DNA from: Chelativorans sp. Marseille-P2723
GTDB taxonomy: Bacteria; Pseudomonadota; Alphaproteobacteria; Rhizobiales; Rhizobiaceae
Length of the DNA: 64,000 nt
Direction: 5' to 3'
NCBI RefSeq assembly: GCF_902809845.1
Contig: NZ_CADDWI010000008.1
Span: 1,054,001 to 1,118,000 of the forward strand
The position numbers were made by a program, and so were the translations under genes. A model generated the notes under the pieces. The model was not told the DNA's origin. It did no database searches and was given only the letters and a program-made list of their open reading frames with translations. This document shows, one piece after another, positions 47,132-59,334 of this stretch. Positions within the stretch are counted from its first letter, which is position 1. The number at the start of each line of letters is the position of its first letter.

Positions 47132-47241
47132 CCCTCGCCGCGTCGCAACATGGGCTTTGCCGCAATGCGGAACTTTGCCCGGCAACCAGCAATACGCACT
47201 GTACGGAGCCAGCCGGCGGGCAGGCAACGGAAAGTCGGACG

Positions 47242-47607
47242 ATGAATGATCTCTTGAGCTCATATCTTCCTATCATCATCTTCCTCGGAGTCGCCTTAGG
47301 GTTGTGCCTCGTGCTCATCATCGCGCCCTTCATCGTGGCATTCAGGAATCCGGATCCCGAGAAGCTCTCCGCCTATGAATGCGGCTTTAACGCATTTGAC
47401 GATGCGCGCATGAAGTTCGACGTGCGCTTCTACCTGGTGGCCCTCCTTTTCATCATCTTCGATCTGGAGGTGGCCTTCCTGTTCCCCTGGGCCGTCTCCT
47501 TCGGCGAGATCGGCTGGTTCGGCTTTTGGTCAATGATGGTTTTCCTAGGGGTGCTGACGATCGGCTTCATCTATGAGTGGAAGAAGGGAGCGCTGGAATG
47601 GGATTGA
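47242..47607 (+). CDS. nuoA: NADH-quinone oxidoreductase subunit A
   Basis: Small membrane subunit of complex I, 121 residues, three membrane helices: [40 protein letters not shown] and [19 protein letters not shown]. The conserved loop [20 protein letters not shown] carries the Cys characteristic of the family. First gene of the nuoA-N operon; its end overlaps nuoB by ten bases. Confidence 0.96.
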   Translation: MNDLLSSYLPIIIFLGVALGLCLVLIIAPFIVAFRNPDPEKLSAYECGFNAFDDARMKFDVRFYLVALLFIIFDLEVAFLFPWAVSFGEIGWFGFWSMMVFLGVLTIGFIYEWKKGALEWD

Positions 47608-48170
47608 ATGAAACCCTGGTTGCGCCCAGGCCGCGCGGCATCATTGACCCGAATACCGGCAAGCTCGTCGGATCGGACGATCCCTTTTTCGGGTCGATCA
47701 ATCAGGAACTGACCGATAAGGGATTCCTCGTCACCTCGTCAGAGGCGCTTATTACATGGGCGCGCACCGGCTCGCTGATGTTCATGACATTCGGTCTGGC
47801 CTGCTGCGCGGTGGAGATGATCCACACCTCCATGCCGCGCTATGACAGCGAGCGCTTCGGTGTGGCGCCGCGCGCTTCTCCTCGCCAGTCCGACATCATG
47901 ATCGTGGCGGGTACCCTGACCAACAAGATGGCGCCGGCCCTGCGCAAGGTCTACGACCAGATGCCGGAACCGCGCTATGTGATCTCCATGGGATCCTGCG
48001 CCAATGGCGGCGGCTACTATCACTATTCGTACTCTGTGGTGCGCGGGTGCGATCGCATCGTGCCGGTCGACATCTACGTGCCCGGCTGTCCGCCCACGGC
48101 GGAGGCCTTGCTCTATGGCATCCTTCTTTTGCAGAAGAAGATCCGCCGCACGGGCACCATAGAGCGCTAG
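47598..48170 (+). CDS. nuoB: NADH-quinone oxidoreductase subunit B
   Basis: 190-residue subunit that holds cluster N2, the last Fe-S centre before quinone. Ligand motifs: [11 protein letters not shown] (tandem Cys pair), [11 protein letters not shown] and [13 protein letters not shown]. Start ATG 47598 lies inside nuoA and gives the typical MGLNETLV N-terminus. Confidence 0.97.
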   Translation: MGLNETLVAPRPRGIIDPNTGKLVGSDDPFFGSINQELTDKGFLVTSSEALITWARTGSLMFMTFGLACCAVEMIHTSMPRYDSERFGVAPRASPRQSDIMIVAGTLTNKMAPALRKVYDQMPEPRYVISMGSCANGGGYYHYSYSVVRGCDRIVPVDIYVPGCPPTAEALLYGILLLQKKIRRTGTIER

Positions 48171-48179
48171 GAGCCGGAC

Positions 48180-48785
48180 ATGAATGAGGAAGCGTTGATG
48201 GAACTGGCGGAATACGTCAGGGAGAAGCTCGGCGGGCGGGTTCAGGAGAGCCTGATCGCTTACGGCGAGCTGACGATCTTCGTGGAAGTTGCCGACATCA
48301 TTGATGTGCTGACGTTCCTGAAGAATGACGTGCAGTGCCAGTTCTTCGCGTTTGTCGATATTTCCGGTGCGGATTATCCGGCCCGCGATAAGCGCTTCGA
48401 GATCATCTATCATCTCCTCTCCCCGCGCCAGAATCAGCGCATCCGCGTGAAAATTTCGACCGATGAGGATACCCCGGTCCCCTCGGTGGTCGAGGTTTTC
48501 CCCGCCGCCAATTGGTACGAGCGCGAGATTTACGATCTTTACGGCGTGTTGTTCACAGGACATCCGGACTTACGCCGCATATTGACCGACTACGGCTTCG
48601 AAGGGCATCCGCTCAGGAAGGACTTTCCGCTCACCGGCTTTGTCGAGGTACGCTATGACGAGGAGGCAAAGCGTGTTGTCTATGAGCCTGTGACTTTGCG
48701 GCAAGAATTTCGCAGCTTCGACTTTCTCTCGCCCTGGGAGGGGACGGAATACGTCCTTCCCGGCGACGAGAAAGCGGAACAGTGA
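48180..48785 (+). CDS. nuoC: NADH-quinone oxidoreductase subunit C
   Basis: 201-residue 30-kDa type subunit of the peripheral arm. Conserved segment [20 protein letters not shown] and the following [20 protein letters not shown] are the family signature. It is a separate protein, not fused to NuoD as in E. coli. Confidence 0.97.
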   Translation: MNEEALMELAEYVREKLGGRVQESLIAYGELTIFVEVADIIDVLTFLKNDVQCQFFAFVDISGADYPARDKRFEIIYHLLSPRQNQRIRVKISTDEDTPVPSVVEVFPAANWYEREIYDLYGVLFTGHPDLRRILTDYGFEGHPLRKDFPLTGFVEVRYDEEAKRVVYEPVTLRQEFRSFDFLSPWEGTEYVLPGDEKAEQ

Positions 48786-48800
48786 TCAGGAAGGTGTCGC

Positions 48801-49991
48801 GTGGCTGAAACCCAGGTCCGCAACTTCACAATCAATTTCGGCCCGCAGCATCCAGCGGCGCACGGCGTGTTGCGCCTTGTGCTGGAGCTGGACGGCGAGG
48901 TGGTAGAACGGGTCGATCCGCATATCGGGCTGCTGCATCGCGGCACCGAGAAGCTGATGGAGCACAAGACCTACCTTCAGGCTGTTCCCTATCTCGACCG
49001 GCTCGATTATGCGGCGCCGATGTGCCAGGAGCATGCCTTCGCACTGGCCGTCGAGCGGCTTCTGGGCATTACCGTCCCGATTCGCGGCCAATTGATCCGG
49101 GTCCTGTATTCCGAACTGACCCGCATCATGAATCACCTGCTGAATGTGACGACGCAGGCGATGGATGTCGGCGCCCTTACGCCACCGCTTTGGGGGTTCG
49201 AGGAGCGCGAGAAGCTCATGGTCTTTTATGAGCGTGCCTCGGGCTCGCGCATGCACGCGGCCTATTTCCGTCCCGGCGGCGTGCATCAGGACCTGCCCGA
49301 CAAGCTGGTGGAGGATATCGGCAAGTGGGTCGATCAGTTCCCCAAAGCGCTCGACAATCTTGACGAACTTCTGACCGAGAACCGCATCTTCAAGCAGCGC
49401 AATGTGGATATTGGCATCGTCAGCCTTGAGGATGCGTGGGCTTGGGGTTTTTCGGGCGTGATGGTGCGCGGCTCAGGCGCGGCGTGGGACCTGCGCAAGA
49501 GCCAGCCCTATGAATGCTATCCGGAGATGGATTTCGATATTCCCGTGGGTAAGAACGGCGATAATTACGACCGTTATCTGCTGCGCATGGAAGAGATGCG
49601 CCAGTCGGCCAAGATAATGCGGCAGTGCGTGGATCGGCTGCTCGGCAAGGATCGTGTGGGTCCCGTCTCCAGCACGGACGGCAAGATCGTGCCGCCGAAG
49701 CGTGCCGCCATGAAGCGTTCGATGGAAGCTCTCATTCATCACTTCAAGCTTTATACGGAAGGCTATCGCGTGCCTGCCGGCGAGGTCTATGCGGCGGTCG
49801 AGGCGCCAAAGGGCGAGTTTGGCGTCTATCTCGTCGCCGATGGCACCAACAAGCCATATCGATGCAAGCTCCGGGCACCGGGCTTTGCGCATCTTCAGGC
49901 CATGGATTTCCTTTGCCGCGGCCACATGCTCGCCGATGTCGCCGCCGTGCTCGGCTCCCTCGATATCGTCTTTGGTGAGGTGGATCGATAA
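48801..49991 (+). CDS. nuoD: NADH-quinone oxidoreductase subunit D
   Basis: 396-residue 49-kDa subunit forming the quinone site with NuoB. GTG start after AGGAAGG. Signature sequences [20 protein letters not shown] (residues 10-29), [15 protein letters not shown] and, at the C-terminus, DIVFGEVDR. Stop and nuoE start overlap in TAATG. Confidence 0.97.
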   Translation: MAETQVRNFTINFGPQHPAAHGVLRLVLELDGEVVERVDPHIGLLHRGTEKLMEHKTYLQAVPYLDRLDYAAPMCQEHAFALAVERLLGITVPIRGQLIRVLYSELTRIMNHLLNVTTQAMDVGALTPPLWGFEEREKLMVFYERASGSRMHAAYFRPGGVHQDLPDKLVEDIGKWVDQFPKALDNLDELLTENRIFKQRNVDIGIVSLEDAWAWGFSGVMVRGSGAAWDLRKSQPYECYPEMDFDIPVGKNGDNYDRYLLRMEEMRQSAKIMRQCVDRLLGKDRVGPVSSTDGKIVPPKRAAMKRSMEALIHHFKLYTEGYRVPAGEVYAAVEAPKGEFGVYLVADGTNKPYRCKLRAPGFAHLQAMDFLCRGHMLADVAAVLGSLDIVFGEVDR

Positions 49992-51274
49992 TGTCAGTAC
50001 GCCGTCTCGCAGACGAGGCCGTTCAACCTAAGAGCTTTGCCTTCTTGCCGGAGAACGAAATCTGGGCGCAGCAGGTCATCGAGAAGTATCCGGAGGGCCG
50101 CCAGTATTCGGCCGTAATTCCGCTGCTCATGAGGGCGCAGGAGCAGGAAGGTTGGGTCACGCGCGCCGCAATCGAGTATGTGGCCAAGATGCTCGACATG
50201 CCGCTGATCCGCGTGCTGGAAGTCGCAACTTTCTACACACAGTTCCAGCTTGCTCCGGTAGGCACTCGCGCCCATGTGCAGGTGTGCGGCACGACGCCCT
50301 GCATGCTGCGCGGGGCGGGCGACCTGATCGAGGTTTGTAAAAGGAAGATCAATTCCGAGCCGTTCCACACCAATGAAAGCGGCACGCTCTCATGGGAGGA
50401 GGTGGAGTGCCAGGGTGCCTGTGTGAACGCGCCCATGATCATGATCTTCAAAGATACCTACGAAGACCTGACGCCCGAACGGCTTGAAGAGATCATCGAC
50501 GCCTTCGAAGCGGGAAGGGGAGATGAGATCGAGCCTGGCCCGCAGAACGGCCGCCACTATTCCGCTCCTTCTTCCGGCTTCACGTCACTAGCCGACGAGT
50601 CGGCCATAATCCGCTACCCCGATAGCGGCAGCGAGGTACGGCAGCGCGGAGCCTCCGGCGAGGAAGGCGCACAGGTGCCGCCTTCACGTGCCGGCCGCCC
50701 ACGCACCGGCGCGATGGAGACCGACTCGGCCATCGAGTCGCCCTCGCCGGTGAAGGTCAGCGGCAATGGCGAAAAGCGTGCAGGCGTCGAGCCGCCAGCA
50801 GAGGACCCTCTCAAGGCCGACCAGGTAGCGGAAGAAACCGAGCTCGATCAGCGAACACGCCATCACAGCGACGCGCCAAGGACGGAAAACCCCGAGTTGC
50901 GGTCGCCGGAACTGACGAAGGCCAAGGCATCCGCTGAGCAGGAGCTTGGCCCTGAATCCCCCGAGAGGGACGCCGCCTCCGCGCCTGCCCAGAGCGCCGA
51001 GGACCGCCCGAAAGGCATCGAGCGGCCCGACCGGCCAGATGATCTGACGTTGATTGCGGGCGTCGATCCGAAAACCGCAGCGATCCTCAACGATCTTGGT
51101 ATCTACACCTATGCGCAGATTGCGGCCTGGACGAAGGCGGAGTGTGATTGGGTGGACGGGTATCTGCGTTTCGAAGGACGCATAGAGCGGGACGAATGGG
51201 TCAAGCAGGCCGAGGTTCTCGACCGCGGCGGCCCCGCTGAATATGAGCGCGTCTTCGGCAAGAAGCCGCGTTGA
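49991..51274 (+). CDS. nuoE: NADH-quinone oxidoreductase subunit E with long C-terminal extension
   Basis: The first about 185 residues are a normal NuoE with the 2Fe-2S ligands CGTTPC and [10 protein letters not shown]. After this come about 240 extra residues: a Pro/Ser/Glu/Arg-rich, probably disordered linker (about 190-345) and a compact C-terminal domain with [27 protein letters not shown], a helix-hairpin-helix-like pattern (GI-P-ilnxLGI-TyaQIA). Usual NuoE length is about 160-170. I recall rhizobial NuoE with such extensions; the function of the tail is unknown. Confidence 0.94.
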   Translation: MSVRRLADEAVQPKSFAFLPENEIWAQQVIEKYPEGRQYSAVIPLLMRAQEQEGWVTRAAIEYVAKMLDMPLIRVLEVATFYTQFQLAPVGTRAHVQVCGTTPCMLRGAGDLIEVCKRKINSEPFHTNESGTLSWEEVECQGACVNAPMIMIFKDTYEDLTPERLEEIIDAFEAGRGDEIEPGPQNGRHYSAPSSGFTSLADESAIIRYPDSGSEVRQRGASGEEGAQVPPSRAGRPRTGAMETDSAIESPSPVKVSGNGEKRAGVEPPAEDPLKADQVAEETELDQRTRHHSDAPRTENPELRSPELTKAKASAEQELGPESPERDAASAPAQSAEDRPKGIERPDRPDDLTLIAGVDPKTAAILNDLGIYTYAQIAAWTKAECDWVDGYLRFEGRIERDEWVKQAEVLDRGGPAEYERVFGKKPR

Positions 51275-51284
51275 GGAGACAAAG

Positions 51285-52589
51285 ATGCTTCAGGACAAGG
51301 ACCGCATCTTCACCAATATCTACGGCCGCTTTGATCGGTCTTTGAAAGGTGCCATGGCGCGCGGCCATTGGGACGGCACGAAGGCGATCCTGGAAAAAGG
51401 CAGAGATTGGATCATCAACGAAATGAAGGCGTCCGGTCTGCGCGGGCGTGGCGGCGCCGGCTTCCCGACTGGCCTCAAATGGTCCTTCATGCCGAAGGAA
51501 AGCGACGGCAGGCCGCATTATCTGGTGGTCAACGCCGACGAATCCGAGCCTGGTACCTGCAAGGACCGCGACATCCTGCGACATGACCCTCATACGCTGA
51601 TCGAGGGTTGCCTCATTGCCGGCTTCGCCATGGGTGCGCATACCGCCTACATCTACATACGTGGCGAGTTCGTTCGCGAGCGCGAGGCGCTGCAAGCCGC
51701 AATCGATGAATGCTACGAGGCCGGTTTCCTGGGTAAGAACAACAAACACGGCTGGGATATGGACGTGTTCGTCCATCACGGCGCAGGCGCGTATATCTGC
51801 GGAGAGGAGACCGCTCTTCTGGAGAGTCTGGAAGGCAAGAAGGGGCAGCCGCGCCTGAAGCCCCCTTTCCCTGCCAATATGGGCCTTTATGGCTGTCCGA
51901 CCACGGTTAACAACGTTGAGTCAATCGCGGTAGCGCCAACGATCCTGCGCCGCGGCGCCGCGTGGTTTACTTCCTTCGGGCGTGAGAACAACGCAGGCAC
52001 GAAGCTCTTCTGCATCTCTGGGCATGTCAATAATCCCTGCACCGTGGAAGAGGCGATGTCGATTCCCTTCCGGGAACTGATCGACCGCCATTGCGGCGGC
52101 ATTCGGGGCGGCTGGGACAATCTTCTGGCTGTCATTCCCGGCGGCTCGTCGGTACCTTTGGTGCCGGCGGAACAGATCATCGACGCGCCAATGGATTTCG
52201 ACAGCCTGCGCGATCTCCAATCCGGCCTCGGCACGGCGGCGGTGATCGTCATGGACAAATCCACGGATATCGTAAAGGCCATCGCGCGGCTTTCATATTT
52301 TTACAAGCATGAAAGCTGCGGCCAGTGCACGCCCTGCCGCGAAGGCACGGGCTGGATGTGGCGCGTGATGGAGCGCCTGGTGCGCGGCGAGGCGCGTCAT
52401 CATGAAATCGACATGCTGCTGGATGTGACCAAGCAGGTGGAAGGCCACACGATCTGCGCGCTGGGTGACGCGGCCGCATGGCCGATTCAAGGTCTCATCA
52501 GACATTTTCGCCCGGAGATCGAGCGGCGCATCAACGAGTTCACCCGCAATGCGCACCGCGCGGAACCCGCGCTGGTTGCGGCGGAGTAG
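51285..52589 (+). CDS. nuoF: NADH-quinone oxidoreductase subunit F
   Basis: 434-residue NADH-binding subunit with FMN and one 4Fe-4S cluster. NADH/FMN motifs [16 protein letters not shown] and [19 protein letters not shown], and cluster ligands [12 protein letters not shown] with a fourth Cys in [15 protein letters not shown] 51285 follows GAGGAGA. Confidence 0.97.
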   Translation: MLQDKDRIFTNIYGRFDRSLKGAMARGHWDGTKAILEKGRDWIINEMKASGLRGRGGAGFPTGLKWSFMPKESDGRPHYLVVNADESEPGTCKDRDILRHDPHTLIEGCLIAGFAMGAHTAYIYIRGEFVREREALQAAIDECYEAGFLGKNNKHGWDMDVFVHHGAGAYICGEETALLESLEGKKGQPRLKPPFPANMGLYGCPTTVNNVESIAVAPTILRRGAAWFTSFGRENNAGTKLFCISGHVNNPCTVEEAMSIPFRELIDRHCGGIRGGWDNLLAVIPGGSSVPLVPAEQIIDAPMDFDSLRDLQSGLGTAAVIVMDKSTDIVKAIARLSYFYKHESCGQCTPCREGTGWMWRVMERLVRGEARHHEIDMLLDVTKQVEGHTICALGDAAAWPIQGLIRHFRPEIERRINEFTRNAHRAEPALVAAE

Positions 52590-52635
52590 AAAAGGAAATT
52601 TGCTCGCGAGAGCAAAGGATTAGCGGACGGCGATA

Positions 52636-54720
52636 ATGGCAAAGTTGAAGGTTGACGGCATAGAGGTCGAGGTTCCCGATCACTATACGCTGCTGCAGGC
52701 CGCCGAGGAGGCCGGCGTGGAGATTCCGCGCTTTTGCTACCACGAGCGGCTGTCCGTCGCCGGCAATTGCCGTATGTGCCTGGTGGAAGTGAAGGGCGGG
52801 CCCCCCAAGCCTGCTGCTTCCTGCGCCATGGGCGTGCGTGATCTGCGGCCCGGGCCGGATGGCGAACTGCCGGAGATTTTCACCAAGACACCAATGGTGA
52901 AGAAGGCGCGGGAAGGGGTGATGGAGTTCCTGCTCATCAACCACCCACTTGATTGCCCGATCTGCGACCAAGGCGGGGAGTGCGATCTGCAGGATCAGGC
53001 CATGGCTTATGGCGTCGATTCCTCACGCTTCCACGAGAACAAGCGCGCCGTCGAAGACAAGTATATAGGCCCGCTGGTCAAGACGATCATGACGCGCTGC
53101 ATCCACTGCACGCGCTGCATCCGCTTCACCACCGAGGTCGGCGGTGTTTCCGAGCTGGGCGCTACCGGCCGTGGCGAGGACATGGAAATCACCACCTATC
53201 TGGAGCGGGCGATGACATCCGAGCTCCAGGGGAATGTGATTGACCTTTGCCCCGTCGGCGCTCTGACTTCCAAACCCTACGCCTTCCAGGCCCGGCCATG
53301 GGAGCTTCAAAAGACCCAGTCCATCGACGTGATGGATGCCGTTGGCTCCGCCATCCGGGTCGACACGCGCGGGCGCGAAGTGATGCGCATCCTGCCAATC
53401 GTCAACGAGACGGTGAACGAGGAATGGATCTCCGATAAGACCCGGTTTGTATGGGACGGCCTCAGGACCCAGCGTCTCGACCGGCCCTATGTGCGCCGCA
53501 ACGGGCGACTGCAGCCGGCAAGCTGGTCGCAGGCATTTGCTGCTGTCGCGGATGCTGTGCGCAAGGCCGCACCTGAACGGGTAGGCGCGATTGCAGGCGA
53601 TCTGGCCGGCGTCGAAGAGATGTACGCGCTGAAGCTGCTCATGCAGTCTCTCGGCTCGCCCAATTTTGACTGCCGCCAGGACGGGACGGTGCTCGACCCC
53701 GCTTTCGGTCGCGCAAGCTACATATTCAATCCGACGATCGCGGCTATCGATCAGGCGGACGCGCTCCTGATCATTGGCGCCAATCCGCGCTTCGAGGCGT
53801 CCGTGCTCAATGCCCGTATCCGCAAACGCTGGCGCATGGGCACATTCCCTATCGGGGTGATAGGCGAGGCTGCAGACCTGCGCTACGATTACGAACATCT
53901 GGGGCGCGGGCCGGAGGCGCTGCTTTCCGACGCCGCAGGCGGGACCAGTGCTTTTCTGTCCGTTCTGAAGAAAGCGGAGCGGCCGATTATCATTGTCGGG
54001 CAGGGAGCTCTGGCACGACCGGACGGCCGTGCCATTCTCGGCCATGCCGCGCGGCTTGCTAACGAAGTCGGTGCCGTGACGCCGGACTGGAACGGGTTTG
54101 CCATCCTCCACACGGCAGCGGCGCGCGTTGGTGGGCTCGACCTTGGCTTTGTGCCGGCAGAGGACGGCAAGAACGTGGCTGGCATGATGGGCACGATGGA
54201 CGTGCTTTTCCTGCTCGGTGCGGACGAGATCAACATGAACGCCGTCGGCAACGCCTTCACCGTCTATATCGGAACCCATGGGGATGCCGGCGCGCACCAC
54301 GCGGACGTCATCCTGCCGGGTGCTACCTATACGGAGAAGTCCGCCACCTATGTGAACACCGAAGGCCGCGTGCAGATGACCAATCGCGCCGGTTTCGCGC
54401 CAGGGGAGGCGCGCGAGGATTGGGCCATCCTGCGCGCTCTGTCTGACATGCTAGGACACAGGCTGCCCTTCGATTCGCTCAACCAGCTAAGGGCGAAGCT
54501 TTACGCGGATCATCCGCACTTCGCCGCCGTCGATGCGGTGGAAAAGGGCGCGCCGGCTGACATTGCGGAGCTTGGAAAGCTTGCTGGGCCTGTCCAGGCT
54601 GCGCCCTTCATCTCGCCCATAGAAGATTTTTATCTTACCAACCCCATCGCCCGCGCATCTGCCGTTATGGCGGAATGCTCGGCACTTGCGCATGGCGAAC
54701 TGAAACAGGCGGCCGAGTGA
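52636..54720 (+). CDS. nuoG: NADH-quinone oxidoreductase subunit G
   Basis: 694-residue Fe-S subunit. 2Fe-2S ligands in [20 protein letters not shown]; His/Cys3 4Fe-4S in [19 protein letters not shown]; a further Cys4 set in [10 protein letters not shown] with a later Cys. The rest is a molybdopterin-oxidoreductase-like domain without cofactor. Length matches the alphaproteobacterial/mitochondrial 75-kDa form. Confidence 0.97.
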   Translation: MAKLKVDGIEVEVPDHYTLLQAAEEAGVEIPRFCYHERLSVAGNCRMCLVEVKGGPPKPAASCAMGVRDLRPGPDGELPEIFTKTPMVKKAREGVMEFLLINHPLDCPICDQGGECDLQDQAMAYGVDSSRFHENKRAVEDKYIGPLVKTIMTRCIHCTRCIRFTTEVGGVSELGATGRGEDMEITTYLERAMTSELQGNVIDLCPVGALTSKPYAFQARPWELQKTQSIDVMDAVGSAIRVDTRGREVMRILPIVNETVNEEWISDKTRFVWDGLRTQRLDRPYVRRNGRLQPASWSQAFAAVADAVRKAAPERVGAIAGDLAGVEEMYALKLLMQSLGSPNFDCRQDGTVLDPAFGRASYIFNPTIAAIDQADALLIIGANPRFEASVLNARIRKRWRMGTFPIGVIGEAADLRYDYEHLGRGPEALLSDAAGGTSAFLSVLKKAERPIIIVGQGALARPDGRAILGHAARLANEVGAVTPDWNGFAILHTAAARVGGLDLGFVPAEDGKNVAGMMGTMDVLFLLGADEINMNAVGNAFTVYIGTHGDAGAHHADVILPGATYTEKSATYVNTEGRVQMTNRAGFAPGEAREDWAILRALSDMLGHRLPFDSLNQLRAKLYADHPHFAAVDAVEKGAPADIAELGKLAGPVQAAPFISPIEDFYLTNPIARASAVMAECSALAHGELKQAAE

Positions 54721-54724
54721 GTTC

Positions 54725-55768
54725 ATGGAAACCTTCTTCTCCACCTATGTTCTTCCAGGCCTGATCATCCTGCTGCAGTCGGTGGCGCTCATCGTCATCC
54801 TGCTGATCGGGGTCGCCTATATTCTTTACGCCGACCGCAAGATCTGGGCGGCTGTCCAGCTTCGCCGGGGGCCGAACGTGGTGGGTCCCTGGGGGCTGCT
54901 GCAGGCCTTTGCCGACCTCCTGAAATTCGTCTTCAAGGAACCGGTCATTCCTTCCGGGGCCAACAAGGGTATTTTCCTGCTGGCACCGCTGGTCGCATCC
55001 ACTCTTGCGATTGCTGCCTGGGCCGTGATCCCGGTCAATGAGGGCTGGGCCATTGCCGATATCAATGTCGGCATTCTCTACGTCTTCGCCATTGCCTCGC
55101 TGGAGGTCTATGGCGTGATCATGGGTGGATGGGCATCGAACTCGAAATATCCGTTCCTGGGCGCGCTGCGCTCGGCAGCACAGATGGTTTCCTACGAGGT
55201 TTCCATAGGCTTCGTCATCGTGACGGTGCTGCTTTGCGTGGGCTCGCTTAACCTTACGGACATCGTGCTTGCTCAGCAGAGCGGACTTGGCACGATGCTC
55301 GGATTGCCCGGCTCATTCCTTGACTGGCACTGGCTGGCGCTCTTCCCGATGTTCATCATCTTCTTCATCTCGTCGCTTGCCGAGACGAATCGCCCGCCCT
55401 TCGACCTCGTGGAGGCCGAATCGGAGCTCGTTGCCGGTCACATGATCGAGTACTCGTCGACGCCGTTCCTGCTCTTCTTCCTAGGCGAATATGTTGCCAT
55501 CGTTCTGATGTGCGCGCTTACCACGATCCTCTTCCTTGGCGGATGGTTGCCGCCCTTCGATTTCGCGCCCTTCACCTGGGTGCCGGGAGTGGTCTGGTTC
55601 GTGTTGAAGATGGTGAGCGTCTTCTTCATGTTCGCGCTGGTGAAAGCCTTCGTGCCGCGCTATCGCTACGACCAGCTCATGCGGCTGGGCTGGAAAGTCT
55701 TCCTGCCGATCTCGCTCTTCATGGTTGTTGCGACTGCGGCCTTCCTGAAACTTACGGGGCTCGCATGA
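54725..55768 (+). CDS. nuoH: NADH-quinone oxidoreductase subunit H
   Basis: 347-residue membrane subunit at the quinone chamber, eight membrane helices. Family motifs [15 protein letters not shown], the E-rich loop [20 protein letters not shown] and [17 protein letters not shown]. It starts four bases after nuoG. Confidence 0.97.
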   Translation: METFFSTYVLPGLIILLQSVALIVILLIGVAYILYADRKIWAAVQLRRGPNVVGPWGLLQAFADLLKFVFKEPVIPSGANKGIFLLAPLVASTLAIAAWAVIPVNEGWAIADINVGILYVFAIASLEVYGVIMGGWASNSKYPFLGALRSAAQMVSYEVSIGFVIVTVLLCVGSLNLTDIVLAQQSGLGTMLGLPGSFLDWHWLALFPMFIIFFISSLAETNRPPFDLVEAESELVAGHMIEYSSTPFLLFFLGEYVAIVLMCALTTILFLGGWLPPFDFAPFTWVPGVVWFVLKMVSVFFMFALVKAFVPRYRYDQLMRLGWKVFLPISLFMVVATAAFLKLTGLA

Positions 55769-55811
55769 GTCGGCTCGTGAAAGCCCCAATTCTTCCTATC
55801 GGAGTGTGATG

Positions 55812-56303
55812 ATGTCGGTTCTCGCACAAGCGGCGAAATCCTTGCTTCTGAAGGAGTTTATCGCCGCAACCGTGCTTTCAATGCGGCAGTTCTTTGCTCC
55901 CAAGGGGACGCTCAACTATCCGCATGAGAAGGGGCCGCTCAGCCCCCGCTTCCGCGGCGAGCACGCGCTGCGGCGCTATCCCAATGGGGAGGAGCGTTGC
56001 ATTGCCTGTAAGCTCTGCGAGGCGATCTGCCCGGCGCAAGCGATTACGATTGAGGCCGGTCCCCGCCGCAATGACGGCACGCGGCGGACTGTGCGCTACG
56101 ATATCGATATGGTGAAGTGTATCTATTGCGGCTTCTGCCAGGAGGCATGCCCAGTAGACGCGATTGTAGAAGGGCCGAATTTCGAGTTCGCAACCGAAAC
56201 GCGAGAAGAACTCTACTACGACAAGGAAAAGCTCCTCGCCAATGGCGACCGTTGGGAGCGGGAGCTGGCGCGCAATATCGCGCTGGACGCGCCCTACCGG
56301 TAG
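55812..56303 (+). CDS. nuoI: NADH-quinone oxidoreductase subunit I
   Basis: 163-residue subunit with two 4Fe-4S clusters (N6a/N6b): [16 protein letters not shown] and [20 protein letters not shown] at 55801 gives seven-base spacing to ATG 55812; ATG 55809 is an alternative. Confidence 0.96.
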   Translation: MSVLAQAAKSLLLKEFIAATVLSMRQFFAPKGTLNYPHEKGPLSPRFRGEHALRRYPNGEERCIACKLCEAICPAQAITIEAGPRRNDGTRRTVRYDIDMVKCIYCGFCQEACPVDAIVEGPNFEFATETREELYYDKEKLLANGDRWERELARNIALDAPYR

Positions 56304-56409
56304 GGGTGCGGGAGTGGACGTGGGCGGGGCGCTCGGCTAAGAGGGCCGCCAGCCAGGGCAGAACGGAAAGCCGGTGCATCTGTGCCGGATATGGAAACCG
56401 AGGACATCG

Positions 56410-57030
56410 ATGCTAACAGGACTCGAGGCGATATTTTTCTATCTGTTCGCCTTCGTGGCGGTTGGAGCGGCCTTCATGGTCATTTCCGCGCGCAACCCCG
56501 TTCATTCCGTTCTCTACCTGATTGCGGTCTTTTTCAACGCGGCGGCGCTCTTCCTGCTGACGGGCGCGGAGTTCCTCGCGATGATCATGCTCATCGTCTA
56601 TGTCGGCGCTGTGGCAGTGCTCTTCCTTTTCGTGGTGATGATGCTGGATGTCGATTTTGCCGCCCTGAAACAAGGCGCGCTGCAATATGCGCCGATCGGC
56701 GCAACGATCGGCATCATCCTTGCTGTGGAATTGATTGTCGTGCTTGGCGGCTATGCCTTCTCCCCGGAGCTGGCAATGGAAGTTGCCAAGCCTGCTCCGG
56801 CGATAGCCGAGCGGCATAATACGGCCGCCTTGGGCGACATTCTCTACACGGACTATTTCTATTTCTTCCAGACTGCGGGTCTCATCCTGCTTGTCGCCAT
56901 GGTGGGCTCGATCGTGTTGACCTTGCGGCACAAGGAAAATGTGAAGCGCCAGAACATTGCCGAGCAGGTAGCGCGTGGGCCGGCGACTGCAATTGAAATT
57001 CGCAAGGTCAAAACCGGCGAGGGGATCTGA
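56410..57030 (+). CDS. nuoJ: NADH-quinone oxidoreductase subunit J
   Basis: 206-residue membrane subunit with five helices: [57 protein letters not shown] (with the conserved [18 protein letters not shown]), and two further. The stop overlaps the nuoK start (TGATG). A 106-base gap with no gene precedes it. Confidence 0.96.
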   Translation: MLTGLEAIFFYLFAFVAVGAAFMVISARNPVHSVLYLIAVFFNAAALFLLTGAEFLAMIMLIVYVGAVAVLFLFVVMMLDVDFAALKQGALQYAPIGATIGIILAVELIVVLGGYAFSPELAMEVAKPAPAIAERHNTAALGDILYTDYFYFFQTAGLILLVAMVGSIVLTLRHKENVKRQNIAEQVARGPATAIEIRKVKTGEGI

Positions 57031-57338
57031 TGGAAGTCGGCATTGCACATTATCTCACGGTCTCGGCCATTCTTTTCACGCTGGGCGTCTTTGGGATTTT
57101 CCTCAACCGCAAGAATGTCATCATCATCCTGATGTCGATCGAACTCATCCTGCTGTCCGTCAACCTGAATTTCATCGCTTTCTCAGCGGTGCTCGGGGAC
57201 CTTGTCGGGCAGGTCTTTGCGCTGTTCGTTCTCACCGTCGCCGCGGCCGAAGCGGCAATCGGCCTTGCCATCCTGGTGGTCTTCTTCCGCAACCGCGGCT
57301 CGATCGCGGTGGAAGACATTTCCACGATGAAGGGCTGA
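57030..57338 (+). CDS. nuoK: NADH-quinone oxidoreductase subunit K
   Basis: 102-residue subunit with three membrane helices. The buried glutamate is present in [20 protein letters not shown], with a second acidic residue in [19 protein letters not shown], part of the proton path. Translationally coupled to nuoJ. Confidence 0.97.
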   Translation: MEVGIAHYLTVSAILFTLGVFGIFLNRKNVIIILMSIELILLSVNLNFIAFSAVLGDLVGQVFALFVLTVAAAEAAIGLAILVVFFRNRGSIAVEDISTMKG

Positions 57339-57351
57339 AGAGGAAACCTTC

Positions 57352-59331
57352 ATGTATCAGGCGATTGTCTTTCTTCCGCTAGCGGGCTTCCTTATTGCCG
57401 GGCTCTTTGGGCGCGCCATTGGCGCCAGGGGTGCGGAACTCATCACTTCCGGGCTTCTGGTCGTTTCGGCAGTCCTGTCCTGGGTCGCATTCTTTTCCGT
57501 CGCGCTGGGCGATAGCCAGACATTCACGGTGCCGCTCATGCGTTTCATCGCATCGGGCTCGTTGGAGGCTGTGTGGGCGCTGCGGATCGACACGCTTACA
57601 GCCGTGATGCTTGTGGTGGTCAATTCGGTCTCGGCGCTGGTCCACATCTACTCGATCGGGTACATGCACCACGATCCGCACCGGCCCCGCTTCTTCGCCT
57701 ATCTTTCGCTGTTCACCTTCGCCATGCTGATGCTGGTGACGAGCGATAATCTGGTGCAGATGTTCTTCGGCTGGGAAGGCGTGGGCCTTGCCTCCTACCT
57801 TCTCATCGGCTTCTGGTACAAGAAGCCCTCGGCCAATGCCGCGGCGATGAAGGCTTTCATCGTCAACCGTGTGGGAGACTTCGGTTTCCTGCTGGGAATC
57901 TTTGGCGTCTTCGTGCTGTTCGGCTCGATCGACTTCGACACGATCTTTGCCAATACCGCCAACTTCATGCCGGGTGAGGGCACTGGGGAGCCTGTGCTCA
58001 ACTTCCTTGGCTACACGCTGAATCACCAGTCAGCACTGACTGTCGTTTGCCTGCTTCTCTTCATGGGCGCGATGGGCAAGTCGGCACAGGTGCCGCTACA
58101 CACCTGGCTTCCAGATGCGATGGAGGGCCCGACGCCGGTCTCGGCGCTGATCCATGCTGCGACCATGGTCACGGCCGGCGTGTTCATGGTGGCGAGACTG
58201 TCGCCGATTTTCGAGTTGTCCTCTACGGCCCTTGTGGTGGTCACGGCGGTGGGTGCTTTTACTGCCTTCTTCGCTGCGACGGTCGGCCTCGTTCAGAACG
58301 ATATCAAGCGGGTCATCGCCTACTCGACCTGCTCGCAGCTCGGTTACATGTTCGTGGCGCTGGGCACCGGCTTTTATGGCGCAGCGATCTTCCACCTCTT
58401 CACCCATGCCTTCTTTAAGGCGCTGCTGTTCCTCGGCGCCGGCTCGGTCATTCACGCCGTCTCCGACGAGCAGGACATGCGCAAGATGGGCGGACTTCGC
58501 AGGCATATTCCGCAGACATACTGGATGATGATCATCGGTACGCTTGCTCTGACCGGCGTGGGCATTCCCGGCACAATCCTCGGCACTGCAGGCTTCTTCT
58601 CCAAGGATGCGATCATCGAGGGCACTTTTGTCGCACAGAATGGGGCGGCGCCTTTTGCATTCATTCTGCTGGTGGTAGCGGCAGTCTTCACCAGCTTCTA
58701 TTCCTGGCGGCTTATCTTCATGACGTTCCATGGCCGGCCGCGCGCTTCGGCCGATGTCATGCACAACGTGCACGAGTCACCCTATGTCATGCTTGTGCCG
58801 CTGTTTCTTCTGGCCATTGGCGCCTTGTTCGCCGGAGTGGCATTCCAGGCGTTCTTCGTGGGCAATGCCTATGACGGCTTCTGGAATGGGGCACTTTTCA
58901 CCCTGCCGGACAATACGATCCTGGAGGATTTCCATCACGTGCCACTCTGGGTGAAGTTGTCGCCTTTCGTTGCCATGCTTCTGGGGCTGCTGGTTGCCTG
59001 GCAGTTTTATATCCGGTCTCCGGAAAGCCCAAAGGAACTCGCTGGTCGGCACAGGGCGCTCCATGCGTTCCTCCTTAACAAATGGTATTTCGACGAACTA
59101 TACGATGTCCTCTTCGTGAGACCGGCAAAGCGTTTGGGCCACTTCCTCTGGAAAAAGGGTGACGGCTGGCTGATCGACGGTTTTGGGCCGGATGGTATCT
59201 CGGCCCGTGTGGTCGACGTCGCCAACCGCGTTGTGAGGATGCAGACCGGATACCTCTACCATTACGCCTTCGCAATGCTGATCGGCATTGCCGCTTTCGT
59301 GACCTGGATGATGCTTGGGAGTTCGTTTTAG
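57352..59331 (+). CDS. nuoL: NADH-quinone oxidoreductase subunit L
   Basis: 659-residue antiporter-like proton channel with the long lateral helix near the C-terminus. Family core: [20 protein letters not shown]-like segment ([17 protein letters not shown]), [34 protein letters not shown] and [20 protein letters not shown]. Acidic and Lys residues of the channel are kept. Confidence 0.97.
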   Translation: MYQAIVFLPLAGFLIAGLFGRAIGARGAELITSGLLVVSAVLSWVAFFSVALGDSQTFTVPLMRFIASGSLEAVWALRIDTLTAVMLVVVNSVSALVHIYSIGYMHHDPHRPRFFAYLSLFTFAMLMLVTSDNLVQMFFGWEGVGLASYLLIGFWYKKPSANAAAMKAFIVNRVGDFGFLLGIFGVFVLFGSIDFDTIFANTANFMPGEGTGEPVLNFLGYTLNHQSALTVVCLLLFMGAMGKSAQVPLHTWLPDAMEGPTPVSALIHAATMVTAGVFMVARLSPIFELSSTALVVVTAVGAFTAFFAATVGLVQNDIKRVIAYSTCSQLGYMFVALGTGFYGAAIFHLFTHAFFKALLFLGAGSVIHAVSDEQDMRKMGGLRRHIPQTYWMMIIGTLALTGVGIPGTILGTAGFFSKDAIIEGTFVAQNGAAPFAFILLVVAAVFTSFYSWRLIFMTFHGRPRASADVMHNVHESPYVMLVPLFLLAIGALFAGVAFQAFFVGNAYDGFWNGALFTLPDNTILEDFHHVPLWVKLSPFVAMLLGLLVAWQFYIRSPESPKELAGRHRALHAFLLNKWYFDELYDVLFVRPAKRLGHFLWKKGDGWLIDGFGPDGISARVVDVANRVVRMQTGYLYHYAFAMLIGIAAFVTWMMLGSSF

Positions 59332-59334
59332 ACC

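Noticed and set aside
53023-54300. 425-codon open frame opposite nuoG
   Set aside because: It is antisense to a certain gene with full Fe-S motifs; the composition (His/Arg/Gly rich) is that of a shadow frame in high-G+C DNA.
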